IMG/VR virus record: IMGVR_UViG_3300047444_000593
Location: 1-22,943 of that record
Direction: 5' to 3' (one strand)
Origin: a virus
DNA length: 22,943 nucleotides
Shown: piece by piece, positions 7,797 through 15,143 of the stretch
Layout: each line of letters begins with the position of its first letter
Numbering within the stretch: position 1 is the stretch's first letter
Made by a program: the position numbers and the translations under genes
The notes under the pieces: generated by a model
The model's database searches: none
Told to the model about the DNA's origin: nothing
The model's input: only the letters and a program-made list of their open reading frames with translations

Positions 7797-7996
7797 CGCC
7801 GGTTCCTCTCGGTCCGTGGGACGTTGGCACGCCCCAGTGGTCTGGGTGTGCGTCCGTCTTTCACGGCCGGTGGGCGCCCCGGCGAACAGCACCCGTGGCT
7901 TGTACGTCCGGTACGGGCGGCCCGGATGTGGAGCACAGTACGACGGAGCCCGCCGGAGGCAGCTCGGCTACCAGCGGCGGGCCCGGGTGACGGGCG
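7797..7996 (-). promoter_or_regulatory. Capsid-gene leader region with candidate promoter
   Basis: This 200-nt gap is the longest in the head operon. In transcription order it contains the 13-mer GTGACGGGCGTCA (7987-7999, touching the protease stop), the 15-mer shared with the small-terminase leader (7958-7972), an imperfect GC hairpin directly after it, a TACTGT (7940-7935) that could serve as a -10 hexamer, and the capsid ribosome site. The TACTGT is identical to the proposed -10 of the gene at 16878. An extra promoter for the capsid would fit its high demand. No clear -35 was identified, so the promoter itself is tentative. Confidence 0.4.
7958..7972. repeat. 15-mer GGCAGCTCGGCTACC, copy A (capsid leader)
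   Basis: An exact match to copy B at 13063-13077. Read on the coding strand it is GGTAGCCGAGCTGCC and starts 24 nt after the protease stop codon. Confidence 0.8.
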
Positions 7997-7999
7997 TCA
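7987..7999. promoter_or_regulatory. GTGACGGGCGTCA site 1
   Basis: First of five identical 13-mers. The core TGACG-GG-CGTCA is a dyad with a 2-bp centre. It overlaps the TGA stop of the prohead protease gene (7999-7997) and lies about 190 nt before the capsid start. Confidence 0.6.
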
Positions 8000-8623
8000 G
8001 CGGCCTGCGGTGGCGAGTCGGAGACGGGCGGCGGCCCGGCGGCGGGCGGCCTGCTCGGCGAGGCGCGCGCGCTCGGCGGTGACCTGGGCGTCGAGGTCGT
8101 CGGCCGGCCCGTCGTCGAAGAGCGCGCCGAGCGCGGCCCGGACGGTCGTCAGCTTGGACCCGGGGACGGCGGCCATCCGCGCGGTGATCTGCGAGACCTC
8201 GACCAGTCGGGCGGACCGGATGTTGGTCATGGTGTCCTTGTACTCGTCGTCTGACATCTGGGCCAGCTTCTCGAAGGAGGGCAGGTCGGTGCGGACGAAA
8301 CCGACGCTCAGCTCAGGTGCCGACCCGGAGCGGGCCATCGCCCTTGCGTCGCGCCCGGCTTGGGTGTCGTCGTAGCGGCCCCCAATCCACAGGCGGTCGG
8401 CACGCTCCTCCGCGCGGAAGACGCCGACCGGGCGGGCCGGGTCGTGCATGAAGAGGAACGCAAAGTCGCCTCGGCTGCCCTTCTTGAACGTGCCGGGGTG
8501 GAACGTCGTGCCGTACGAGTCGACGACTCCATACCGGCAGGCGATCCCTTCGAAGCTCCCGTCCTCGCCGTCAGCGACGCGCCACTCGACGGCGTCCAGC
8601 TGCCGCAGCTCCAACTCGGCCAT
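7997..8623 (-). CDS. HK97-family prohead protease (S78)
   Basis: The product is 208 aa from ATG 8623, sharing bases with the upstream TGA. It is the capsid maturation serine protease that cleaves the delta domain. Visible features are FEGIACRYGVVDSYGTTFHPG near residues 24-44 (family N-terminal 'G.aa.yg..D.yGd...pGaF' pattern), the catalytic His in FMHDPARPVG (H60), the Ser in PELSVGF (S106), and an acidic residue in RLVEVSQIT (E142) as third member. The C-terminal 40 residues are Arg/Ala-rich and probably act as the scaffold-binding tail. The length is normal for the family, and position directly before the capsid gene is standard. The stop codon overlaps regulatory-motif site 1. Confidence 0.93.
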   Translation of the reverse strand: MAELELRQLDAVEWRVADGEDGSFEGIACRYGVVDSYGTTFHPGTFKKGSRGDFAFLFMHDPARPVGVFRAEERADRLWIGGRYDDTQAGRDARAMARSGSAPELSVGFVRTDLPSFEKLAQMSDDEYKDTMTNIRSARLVEVSQITARMAAVPGSKLTTVRAALGALFDDGPADDLDAQVTAERARLAEQAARRRAAARLRLATAGR

Positions 8624-8961
8624 CAGCTCTGTCCCTTCTTCAGTGCGTGCTCGGCGTACACCTCGGCGACGCCGTCCATCAGCCCGCGGTGCGCGGGCGA
8701 CAGGCGCGGCGAGTAGCGGTAGACGAGCATGCCGTCCGGCCGGGGCCGGTCCAGCTCGTAGACGATCCGGCCGTGGGCCATGGCCAGCGCGCGGGGCGGA
8801 TCGCCGGCCGGGTCGCGGCGGACGGCGATGCGAGTGCCGTCGTAGGGGCCGCGGCGGACCTCGGCGAGCGGAATGCCCGGCGGCCGGTAGGCGCCCCGGT
8901 ACTGGGCCTGCTCGGCGGCCTGGAGGATCGCGGGGACCTCGCCCCGCAGCAGGGTGGCCAT
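8623..8961 (-). CDS. Unknown protein between portal and protease
   Basis: The product is 112 aa from ATG 8961 (GAGGAG before it; the portal stop TGA ends at 8963) to TGA 8625-8623. It starts MATLLRGEVPAILQAAEQAQ and has a middle rich in Arg/Pro/Gly with IAVRRDPAG and HGRIVYELDRP. There are no Cys, no membrane segment and no motif I recognise. Constant linkage with the portal-MuF and protease suggests a small head-assembly protein, but this is inference from position only. Confidence 0.75.
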   Translation of the reverse strand: MATLLRGEVPAILQAAEQAQYRGAYRPPGIPLAEVRRGPYDGTRIAVRRDPAGDPPRALAMAHGRIVYELDRPRPDGMLVYRYSPRLSPAHRGLMDGVAEVYAEHALKKGQS

Positions 8962-8962
8962 G

Positions 8963-11251
8963 TCAGTTCTCCTCGTACTCGAACAGCAGGGTGCACCTGC
9001 AGTTGATCGACTGTGCGGCGGGGGCCGCCGGGTCGCCGGGCCACCGGGACTGGGTGGCGGTGAAGCGCTTGTTCAGCGGCACGGTGGTGCCGTTCGCGAC
9101 CCGGTGTGACTGCCGCGTCCGGGCGTCGTTGGTCGCGAGCCACTTCTTCCGCACGGCGCCAGCCTCCAGCGCGGCCATCACCGCGGCGGCGTTGTATGCG
9201 CCTACCGTCTCGGTGCGGGCGATCATCGTGGCCCGGTAGTCGGCGAGGTCCGTGAAGACCTTCTGCAGGCGGGCCCGCAGCTGGGGGATCGACTCGCCCT
9301 CCGCAACACCGTGCTGCAGCAGCTGCGACTCCAACACCTGCCGGGTGGTCGCGGTGACCCGTCCGGCCAGCTCATCGACCCGGTCAGCAAGGGCCTGCGC
9401 TACGTGGGGCTGCTCCAGGTCGAAGCCGTCCTGCACGCCCTCGCCGCCACGCTTCCACGCCCGGCGGACGAACGGCGCCAGCGCCTCGGCCGTACGCCGC
9501 TTCCAGTACCTGGGGTCGAACAAGTCCCGGGCGCGGATGCGCTCCTCCCAGCCATCCGGGCCCGACGCTACGTCCAGCTCGGTCATCTCGGCGGCCGACA
9601 CCTGCTCGGGGTCCGGGGTGACGATGCGGACCCGACCCTCGACGGCCAACGCGGCGGCCTGCCCGCGCAGCCCGGCGAGCCACTCGGCGGACCTCTGGGG
9701 CTTACCCATCAGCCGGTCGAAGTCCCGAAGGACGGCGGCGGCCTGCTCCTTCGCGAGGCGGCGGACGGCGGCCCGGCCCTCGGCCTCGATCGCGTCGTAC
9801 GCGTCCTGCACCTCCTGCGCTGACGGGCTGTTGACGCGCGTCACCTGCGGCGGGCCCGGGGCGATCGACAGCGGCCGGTGCGGCCCGGCGAGCGCGGCGG
9901 CGACCCGGGCGGCGAGCTGCTCGACCAGGTCATCGGTCGGCGTGGCCATCAGCGACAGCAGGCCAAGGTCAGCGCGGGCACCAGCGGCCGGGGCCTGCGC
10001 GGGGGCGAACTGGGCGCGGTACGGGGTGATGGTCTGGTCGCCGATGCCGCCGGGCAGGGCGGGCTGGCCGAGTTCGGCGCGGGCCTCGTCGATCGTCAGG
10101 AGGTCCGAGGCGGTGTTGTCCCGAACCCGGGTCGCGCGGGAGTCCTGGGTCTCCTGCAGCGCGTCGACGCTGTCGTAGTCCCAGCCGGCGTCTTCGGCGT
10201 CGGACGGGAGGAGCCGCAGGTCGACCTCGCTGGCGATGACGTCCAGCTTGGGCTTGATCGTGTCAGACCACAACGTCGCTTTGCTGGCCGCCCGGTTCTC
10301 GTAGGTCGCGCCCCCCATCAAGTAGTCCCGCGGTACGCCGAAGGCGAGCATGACCTCCGAGGCGTTGGCCATGCGGGACTCCAGGTAGTCCATCTCCTCG
10401 GCCGTCAGCCCGACCCGCGAGTACGACGGCGTCGACCCGGCCGAGCCGGGCGGGGAGGCGATCAGCAGTGCGCGGCCGGCGTTGGCGGGCCCTGCGACGC
10501 TGGACTTCCAGGAGGCTACTGCCTGGTTGTACGGGCCCTCGGCCATCTCGCCGAGGTACAGCACGCCGGTCGGGCTCGCGCCGTTCTTGTACGAGGAGCG
10601 CTGCCACTCGCGGGCGTAGGCGTCCATGTCGACCGCGTGCCGCGCGGCCTTCCACGGGGCGAGGCAGCCGAGCGGCTCGAAGGGGTGCGGGTACCGGATC
10701 CACAGCACCTCCTCAGGAAGGAGGGGGATGCGCTGCCCGTCGGACCGGGTGACGACGAAGCCGAGGATGTCGCGCGCGGTGGGCCGGTCGGCGGCCGGCC
10801 GGTCGACGACGACCTGCACGGGGTCGTAGATGTTGTGGACGGCCTGGACGTCGCCCTGCCGGGTCTCGCCGCGGTCGAGGTAGACGAAGCTCTGTCCCGC
10901 CAGCTCGGCCTGCTGCAGCAGGATGTTCTTGAACACCCGGGCGCTGATCTGCTCGTTGGGCCTCTTGTTGAAGAGGTGCGCGACCGGGTGCCCCACGATC
11001 TCGTCGCCCTCGGCGTTGCGCACGACCATGTCGACGGACGCGCCGTTGTCGGCGATCGCCGCGACGCACCGGTACGCCACCGCGCTGTTGGAGTAGCCGC
11101 GAGCCTCCGCGTCGAGGTCGAGCGTCAGCGTGCTGCCGGACGACAGCACGAGCGGCCGCCGGTCCCGCAGGGTGTCGAGGGCTGCGGGCGCGGCGGAGCG
11201 CCGTCCGAATAGGGCGTGACGGGCGTCAGCGAGGCGTCCCACCAGCGTCAT
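8963..11251 (-). CDS. Portal protein fused to a MuF-type minor head domain
   Basis: The product is 762 aa from ATG 11251 to TGA 8965-8963. Residues about 30-420 match HK97-type portals: YSNSAVAYRCVAAIADN, HPVAHLFNKRPNEQISARVF, EEVLWIRYPHPFEPLGCLAPW, and FGVPRDYLMGGATYENRAAS before a stem region. After a linker (about 420-560), the C-terminal part has the MuF/SPP1 gp7-like features MIARTETVGAYNAA and WLATNDARTRQSHRVANG and ends with SINCRCTLLFEYEEN; 'INCRC' is the common ending. Portals usually stop near 400-500 aa, so the extra 250 residues mark a fusion. GAGAGG abuts the ATG with no spacer, so a GTG three codons downstream (11242) is a possible real start. Motif site 2 lies in the first codons. 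Confidence 0.93.
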   Translation of the reverse strand: MTLVGRLADARHALFGRRSAAPAALDTLRDRRPLVLSSGSTLTLDLDAEARGYSNSAVAYRCVAAIADNGASVDMVVRNAEGDEIVGHPVAHLFNKRPNEQISARVFKNILLQQAELAGQSFVYLDRGETRQGDVQAVHNIYDPVQVVVDRPAADRPTARDILGFVVTRSDGQRIPLLPEEVLWIRYPHPFEPLGCLAPWKAARHAVDMDAYAREWQRSSYKNGASPTGVLYLGEMAEGPYNQAVASWKSSVAGPANAGRALLIASPPGSAGSTPSYSRVGLTAEEMDYLESRMANASEVMLAFGVPRDYLMGGATYENRAASKATLWSDTIKPKLDVIASEVDLRLLPSDAEDAGWDYDSVDALQETQDSRATRVRDNTASDLLTIDEARAELGQPALPGGIGDQTITPYRAQFAPAQAPAAGARADLGLLSLMATPTDDLVEQLAARVAAALAGPHRPLSIAPGPPQVTRVNSPSAQEVQDAYDAIEAEGRAAVRRLAKEQAAAVLRDFDRLMGKPQRSAEWLAGLRGQAAALAVEGRVRIVTPDPEQVSAAEMTELDVASGPDGWEERIRARDLFDPRYWKRRTAEALAPFVRRAWKRGGEGVQDGFDLEQPHVAQALADRVDELAGRVTATTRQVLESQLLQHGVAEGESIPQLRARLQKVFTDLADYRATMIARTETVGAYNAAAVMAALEAGAVRKKWLATNDARTRQSHRVANGTTVPLNKRFTATQSRWPGDPAAPAAQSINCRCTLLFEYEEN
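11216..11228. promoter_or_regulatory. GTGACGGGCGTCA site 2
   Basis: An exact copy of the 13-mer, 30 nt beyond the large-terminase stop and inside the first eight to twelve codons of the portal gene, where it encodes Ala-Asp-Ala-Arg-His. It is the only copy lying inside a coding region. Confidence 0.5.
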
Positions 11252-11258
11252 CCTCTCG

Positions 11259-12605
11259 TCAGGCCGCGGCGGCGTAGTTGCCGGCGGCGGTGAGCATCAG
11301 GTGTGTCAGGGCCCAGACGAGGGCGTCGAGGCGGTCGGGGGAGTCGGCGAGGCCGGGCACCCAGGTGGTGAGCTGGGTGGTGAGCTGCTCAGACGCGACG
11401 ACCATGTGCGCGGCGTGCTGCTCGAAGACTGCGGCGATCGGCTCGGCGCGGGTGAGCTTGCCTCGGGAGGCGCTCACGGTGCGGTAGTTGACGGTCGGGT
11501 CGACCTGCCGCACGACGGTGCCGATCCACTCGCCGCCGTTGTTGACCTCGGCCACGATCGCGTCCGCCCGGTGCGCGTGGTACGCCTCGACCGCCTTGCG
11601 CGCGGCATCGATCGGACGCATTCGGCCGGACAAGTCGTCGATCACGTAGCCGTGCTGGCGCATCGTGCCGTTGATGTCCGGCACCCGGGCGGCACCGAGG
11701 CCGGCCACGATGATGCCCATCTCGTCCGCCTCCTCCGTGGAGGTGGCGGCCGGGTCGATCGCGACGACGACCCGGGCGAGCGGCGGGGCGGCGCCGACGC
11801 GGGTGGCGTCGAGCAGGCCGAGCGACCACAGCGCGCCCTCAACGTCCGTCAGCACCTCGCCGTCCAGCTCCTGGCGCTCCAGGCGGGTGCCGGCGTACTG
11901 GGCCAGGAGCTTGGTGCGCATCATCTCGGGGAGGTGGGTGGCGTCGCGGGTGCGGCCGCGGGTGGTGATGACGTCGGCCCGGGCGAGGAGGTCGGTGATC
12001 TCCTTGCGCGGCTTCGGGGTGGTGCTCGCGATGTAGTGGGGGTTCGCCCCGATGCGCAGGCCCATGGCGGAGTGTGCGAGGGCGGGGCCGAGGTGGCGCA
12101 TCGCGGCGGCTTCCTCCAGCCAGACCAGGCACCTGTTTCCGCCGGAGCGGAGGCGTTCGACGTCGTCCGGGGTGTGCGCGCCGAACAGCTTGGCCTCGGC
12201 CCCGCTGGGCCACTTCGCGTAGGTGCCGCCGACGGTGGTCCGCAGCATCACCCGGGCGTCGTGCGCCTTGAGCCCTGACGGGCCGTTGACGGCCGATTCG
12301 ACGGCGTCGCCCTGCGTCGGGGCGATGATGCTCATGCGGTGGCCGCCCGGCAGCCGGGGGTCGCACGGCGGGCCGTTGACGTGCGCGACCATGTAGCGCG
12401 CGCAGCCGTCGGTTTTGCCCGTTCCGCGGCCTCCGAGTTGCAGCCACATGCCGTGCGTCTCGATCTCCCCGGGCGCCACCTGCCACGGGTACGGCGTCCA
12501 CCGGTCCCACCGGGCCTGCCACAGCCGGGCCGCCAGCTCCCGCTCCAGCACCTCCAGCTCTTCGGGGGTGTAGGTCTCCAGCTCGGCCAGCTGCTCGGGG
12601 GTCAC
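11259..12605 (-). CDS. terL: Terminase large subunit (ATPase-nuclease)
   Basis: The product is 448 aa from GTG 12605, overlapping the small-subunit TGA as GTGA, to TGA 11261-11259. It is the DNA packaging motor. The Walker A loop is GGRGTGKT (residues 58-65) and the Walker B with catalytic Glu is CLVWLEE (159-165). A STT coupling motif lies at 194-196. The RNase H-like nuclease has acidic residues in VVVAIDPAA (D284), DAIVAEVNNGG (E353) and SPDRLDALVWAL (D424/D427). All expected motifs are intact. Upstream in-frame extensions to 12890 lie inside the small-terminase gene and are rejected. Confidence 0.95.
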   Translation of the reverse strand: MTPEQLAELETYTPEELEVLERELAARLWQARWDRWTPYPWQVAPGEIETHGMWLQLGGRGTGKTDGCARYMVAHVNGPPCDPRLPGGHRMSIIAPTQGDAVESAVNGPSGLKAHDARVMLRTTVGGTYAKWPSGAEAKLFGAHTPDDVERLRSGGNRCLVWLEEAAAMRHLGPALAHSAMGLRIGANPHYIASTTPKPRKEITDLLARADVITTRGRTRDATHLPEMMRTKLLAQYAGTRLERQELDGEVLTDVEGALWSLGLLDATRVGAAPPLARVVVAIDPAATSTEEADEMGIIVAGLGAARVPDINGTMRQHGYVIDDLSGRMRPIDAARKAVEAYHAHRADAIVAEVNNGGEWIGTVVRQVDPTVNYRTVSASRGKLTRAEPIAAVFEQHAAHMVVASEQLTTQLTTWVPGLADSPDRLDALVWALTHLMLTAAGNYAAAA

Positions 12606-13018
12606 TGGCCGGCCTCGGCGATCTGCTCGGCCAGCGCCCGGATGCGGGCGATGCGCTCGTCGGTGGGCTCGGTCTTGATGCGTACGGGGGCGTCGAGGCC
12701 CCAGAGTCGGGCGTGCCGGTCCATGGCGCGGATGACGACTTCGGCGGCCCGGGCGTCGCCTGCTGCGGCCTTGGGGAGGAGGCCCTCCAGGATGGTCTCC
12801 AGGACGGTGATCTGCTCGCCGATGAGGGCGTCGCGGTCGGGGGCGGTCTCCTTGGCGCGCTCGCGCAACGCGGACTGGACGTACGTCCACGCGGTCTTGC
12901 GGTTGACGCCGAGGGCGTCACCGATCTGCTGGTAGGTCATGCCGTGTCGGCACCGCATCTCGACGGCGTCGGATGCCCGGAACTTGGCCTTGCTGATGTC
13001 GGCGCGCTGGTGCGGCAT
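12602..13018 (-). CDS. terS: Terminase small subunit (HTH DNA recognition)
   Basis: The product is 138 aa from ATG 13018 to TGA 12604-12602, overlapping the large-subunit start. A helix-turn-helix covers about residues 20-49 (GMTYQQIGDALGVNRKTAWT), with YVQSALRE continuing the recognition helix. After it come long helices suited to oligomerisation (EQITVLETILEGLLPKAA; IARIRALAEQIAEAG). This matches small terminases that bind the pac/cos site. GGGAGG (13031-13026) lies 7 nt before the ATG but inside the 3' arm of a 12-bp hairpin, so translation may be structure-controlled. Confidence 0.88.
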   Translation of the reverse strand: MPHQRADISKAKFRASDAVEMRCRHGMTYQQIGDALGVNRKTAWTYVQSALRERAKETAPDRDALIGEQITVLETILEGLLPKAAAGDARAAEVVIRAMDRHARLWGLDAPVRIKTEPTDERIARIRALAEQIAEAGQ

Positions 13019-13020
13019 GA

Positions 13021-13056
13021 AGAGACCTCCCTGCCCCGGAGGGTAGGGAGGTCTCT
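13021..13056 (-). terminator. 12-bp perfect hairpin covering the small-terminase ribosome site
   Basis: AGAGACCTCCCT and AGGGAGGTCTCT pair perfectly around a 12-nt loop (13033-13044). It lies 24 nt after the stop of the DUF2637 gene and 2 nt before the small-terminase ATG. It may be an intrinsic terminator without a U tract, as often in high-GC genomes, or a translational gate because GGGAGG is in the 3' arm. The sequence alone does not separate the two roles. Confidence 0.7.
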
Positions 13057-13062
13057 GGAAGG

Positions 13063-13077
13063 GGCAGCTCGGCTACC
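13063..13077. repeat. 15-mer GGCAGCTCGGCTACC, copy B (small-terminase leader)
   Basis: An exact match to copy A at 7958-7972. On the coding strand it begins 3 nt after the DUF2637 gene stop and 6 nt before the hairpin 13056-13021. Confidence 0.8.
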
Positions 13078-13080
13078 GGG

Positions 13081-13839
13081 TCATGCCGCGCGGAGCTGCT
13101 GCTCGGGCGGGTAGGTGGCGAGCCTCGGCTCCAGCCGTTCGACCTCGGCGCGCAGGGTGCCGCGGATCAGGCCGTCGGAGAGGATGCCGTGTCCTGCCTG
13201 CTCCAACGCGGTGCGCATGGCGGAGGTGCCGGGTCGGCGGCCGCCGTCGTACAGGCGGCGGATCACGGCACAGCGCGGGTCGGCGTAGGTGATCGGCGGG
13301 AGAGCGGGCGGCGCGGCCGGCCGCGGCGGAAGGACGGGGGCGGTGACGGCCGTCGGCTCCGTGTCGACGGACACCGGCCGCCGGTCGAGGGGAGGCTGGG
13401 GCTCGACAGTTCGGCCGACGAGAGCGCGGTACAGCTGGCGCATCAGCGCGGTGAACGCGAGCAGGGCGGCGGTTGGCGGGATCGCGGCGATGACCTGGGT
13501 GGTGGTGTCGACCTGGGCGCCGACGCTCACCACGTTGAGGACGATCGAGCCGGCCGAGCCGGCGGCGACGAGGATCATCGCAAGCCAGTCGAGGCGGCGC
13601 ATCAGGGAGGCGCGGAGCACGAGCAGTTCGCCGGAGATGACGAACGCATCGAGGGTGGCCGGCCACGCCCAGGCGCGGGCACCGGTGAGGTGGTGGTCGG
13701 TGGCGAGGTCGTGCAGGGACTCGTACGAGAGCCAGAACGCGACGGCGGTCAGCGCGATCGTGACGAGGGCGGCGCCGATGGTGAGGCCGAGGACGGCCTG
13801 CTGCCGGTCGGCGGCGCGGGTAGGCTGGGTGATGGCCAT
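13081..13839 (-). CDS. DUF2637 / SpdB2-like four-helix membrane protein
   Basis: The product is 252 aa. ATG 13839 is preferred, with AGGAG 11 nt upstream; a TTG at 13863 would add 8 residues. Four membrane helices are predicted by eye at about residues 16-37, 56-76, 84-106 and 116-137. The second has AWPATLDAFVISGELLVLR, a signature-like stretch of the DUF2637 family found on actinobacterial plasmids and phages, where relatives are called Spd (spread) proteins. A Pro-rich linker (about 145-180) leads to a cytoplasmic C-terminus (CAVIRRLYDGGRRPGTSAMR onward) that looks like a small winged-helix DNA-binding domain. This suggests a membrane-anchored DNA-binding protein. Its role in phages is not established. 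Confidence 0.8.
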   Translation of the reverse strand: MAITQPTRAADRQQAVLGLTIGAALVTIALTAVAFWLSYESLHDLATDHHLTGARAWAWPATLDAFVISGELLVLRASLMRRLDWLAMILVAAGSAGSIVLNVVSVGAQVDTTTQVIAAIPPTAALLAFTALMRQLYRALVGRTVEPQPPLDRRPVSVDTEPTAVTAPVLPPRPAAPPALPPITYADPRCAVIRRLYDGGRRPGTSAMRTALEQAGHGILSDGLIRGTLRAEVERLEPRLATYPPEQQLRAA

Positions 13840-13863
13840 GGGAGTGCATGCTCCTGTGGTCAA

Positions 13864-13899
13864 GGGCCCGCCCGGCGTTGCAGTCGCCGAGGTGGGCCC
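13864..13899. terminator. Imperfect GC hairpin before the DUF2637 gene
   Basis: GGGCCC at both ends (13864-13869 and 13894-13899) plus inner CC/GG and CGGCG/CGCCG pairs form a stem with one mismatch and one bulge around a 7-nt loop. It lies between motif site 3 and the DUF2637 ribosome site. It could attenuate or terminate transcription from the WhiB gene. On the plus strand a short T-rich stretch follows, though no plus-strand gene leads into it. Confidence 0.45.
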
Positions 13900-13926
13900 G
13901 TTCTGTTGTTGCTGGTCAGTCTACCG

Positions 13927-13939
13927 GTGACGGGCGTCA
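13927..13939. promoter_or_regulatory. GTGACGGGCGTCA site 3
   Basis: An exact copy of the 13-mer, 23 nt after the stop of the 170-aa WhiB gene and about 90 nt before the DUF2637 start. Confidence 0.6.
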
Positions 13940-13962
13940 ACGCGCCTACTGGGTGCGGGTGT

Positions 13963-14475
13963 TCAGGCGGCGAGGGCGGGCCGGGACCGGTACTCGCGGA
14001 GGCCGGCGGCGTGGGCCGCGCGGCACGGCCCGCACGCGGGGATGCCGAGCAGTACGTGCAGTTGGTAGCCGCGCGGGGTGGGGCCGTCGGGTCGCTGGTG
14101 CTGGGCGGTGAGGGCGGCGCGCCGGCCGGTGCGGATGCGGTCGGTGTAGGCCTGGTCGCAGACGCGGCAGCGTTCCTGGTTGCCGATGTGGCGGCGGCGG
14201 GCGTCCTCGGTGCCGCAAGGCGGGGCCGGGTCGACGGGCAGCCGGGGGAGGTCGGGGAGTTCGGTGCGGGGGGTGCCGCGGTCGTCGTCGGTGCGGCCGG
14301 CCCAGGTGCCCCATTCCTGGTGCTCGACGGCCCAGGTGTTGCAGGCCTGCCGGACGGGGCAGCGGGCGCACAGGTCGGTGGCCTGGTCGAGGGTGTCGGG
14401 GTCGTCGAACAGCTCGGGTTGGCCTGCGCAGGGGAGGAGGCCGGCCTCGGTGCGGGGGACGAACGTGGGCAGCAT
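13963..14475 (-). CDS. WhiB-like regulator with two extra Cys modules (first copy)
   Basis: The product is 170 aa from ATG 14475 (AAGGAGG 9 nt upstream). The WhiB domain has four cluster-binding Cys (C16, C36, C39, C45 in LCARCPVRQAC) and the turn motif GTWAG (56-60), so it should carry a 4Fe-4S cluster and bind RNA polymerase sigma factor. Unlike host WhiB proteins of about 80-130 aa, it goes on with two Cys/His modules: C87, H96, C103, C106 and then GYQLH140, C148, C151. The same design recurs in the protein at 20610-21149. Phage WhiB proteins are known in actinophages; the appended modules are probably zinc-binding, which is inference. Confidence 0.87.
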   Translation of the reverse strand: MLPTFVPRTEAGLLPCAGQPELFDDPDTLDQATDLCARCPVRQACNTWAVEHQEWGTWAGRTDDDRGTPRTELPDLPRLPVDPAPPCGTEDARRRHIGNQERCRVCDQAYTDRIRTGRRAALTAQHQRPDGPTPRGYQLHVLLGIPACGPCRAAHAAGLREYRSRPALAA

Positions 14476-14500
14476 GGGGTCGGCCTCCTTGGGGTGGTGG

Positions 14501-14513
14501 GTGACGGGCGTCA
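14501..14513. promoter_or_regulatory. GTGACGGGCGTCA site 4
   Basis: An exact copy of the 13-mer. It overlaps the TGA stop of the 210-aa gene (14513-14511) and ends 25 nt before the WhiB start codon. Confidence 0.6.
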
Positions 14514-15143
14514 GATGGGGCGGGGCTCTGCGGGGTGGGGCTGCACACGCACCTCGCCGATCGGCACCGAGGTGTCGCCGAACACCGGCATCTCCGCGAA
14601 GGTGGCGATCGGCCCGACGGGGAAGGGAAGGCGGCCCGTGCGGTCGACGGCATCCCGGATCAGGCCGAGGGTCGTCGGGTGCATGAGCACCTCTTGCGCC
14701 GGGTCGGTCCGGGTGATCCGGGTGGCAACGGATCGAATGGCGTCGTAGATCAGGCGGCCCCGTTCGATCTGCAGCTCGGCCTCGGCGCGCCGGGCCCTGA
14801 GCCGGATGATCTCCTCGGTGGCCGGTGTGCCGGTGAACGCGGGCCCCGGGTCGCCGTGATCGGCGGCCGAGGTCTGGGCCGTGCGCTCGCTGGCGGAACC
14901 GAGCAGCTGCCGTACGGCGGCGCGTGCAGCGGCGGCCGACGTGCAGGTCCGGCCCGGGTGGTCGATCTCACCGCAGTCCAGGCAGACGCGGACGAACCGG
15001 TGGGTGGGTACCAGCTGGATGGTGGTTCGGCGGGCGGCGCGGTTGGGCTGCGGGTCGGGTGCGTTGTCGGGGACGACGGTCTCGACGCGGCCGAGGGCGG
15101 TGTCCCAGGTGCGGCCGGGCCGCGGGGTGTGCTCGGTGGTCAC
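14511..15143 (-). CDS. Unknown protein with a CxxC zinc-knuckle-like motif
   Basis: The product is 210 aa from GTG 15143, overlapping the upstream TGA as GTGA, to TGA 14513-14511. The N-terminus is Pro/Arg-rich. Residues 54-67 hold CLDCGEIDHPGRTC (C54, C57, H62, C67), a probable metal-binding knuckle. A charged helical region follows (about 108-145, RLRARRAEAELQIERGRLIY), then a conserved-looking tail starting HPTTLGLIRDAVDRTG with several short strands. I do not recognise the family. It is co-transcribed with the 54-aa membrane protein and lies upstream of the WhiB gene. Confidence 0.75.
   Translation of the reverse strand: MTTEHTPRPGRTWDTALGRVETVVPDNAPDPQPNRAARRTTIQLVPTHRFVRVCLDCGEIDHPGRTCTSAAAARAAVRQLLGSASERTAQTSAADHGDPGPAFTGTPATEEIIRLRARRAEAELQIERGRLIYDAIRSVATRITRTDPAQEVLMHPTTLGLIRDAVDRTGRLPFPVGPIATFAEMPVFGDTSVPIGEVRVQPHPAEPRPI

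Noticed and set aside
6483-7892. Longer capsid protein starting at 7892
   Set aside because: No ribosome site at that start, while ATG 7796 has AGAGGA. The added residues are Arg/Thr-rich and the region carries the shared 15-mer and candidate promoter just upstream.
6528-8375. 615-codon plus-strand frame across capsid and protease genes
   Set aside because: Antisense to two of the best-identified genes in the window and crosses the leader between them.
13343-13356. Sequence GTGACGGCCGTCGG as a sixth copy of the 13-mer
   Set aside because: Two differences from the core, located deep inside the DUF2637 gene and not at a gene end. Partial matches of this kind are expected by chance in such GC-rich DNA.
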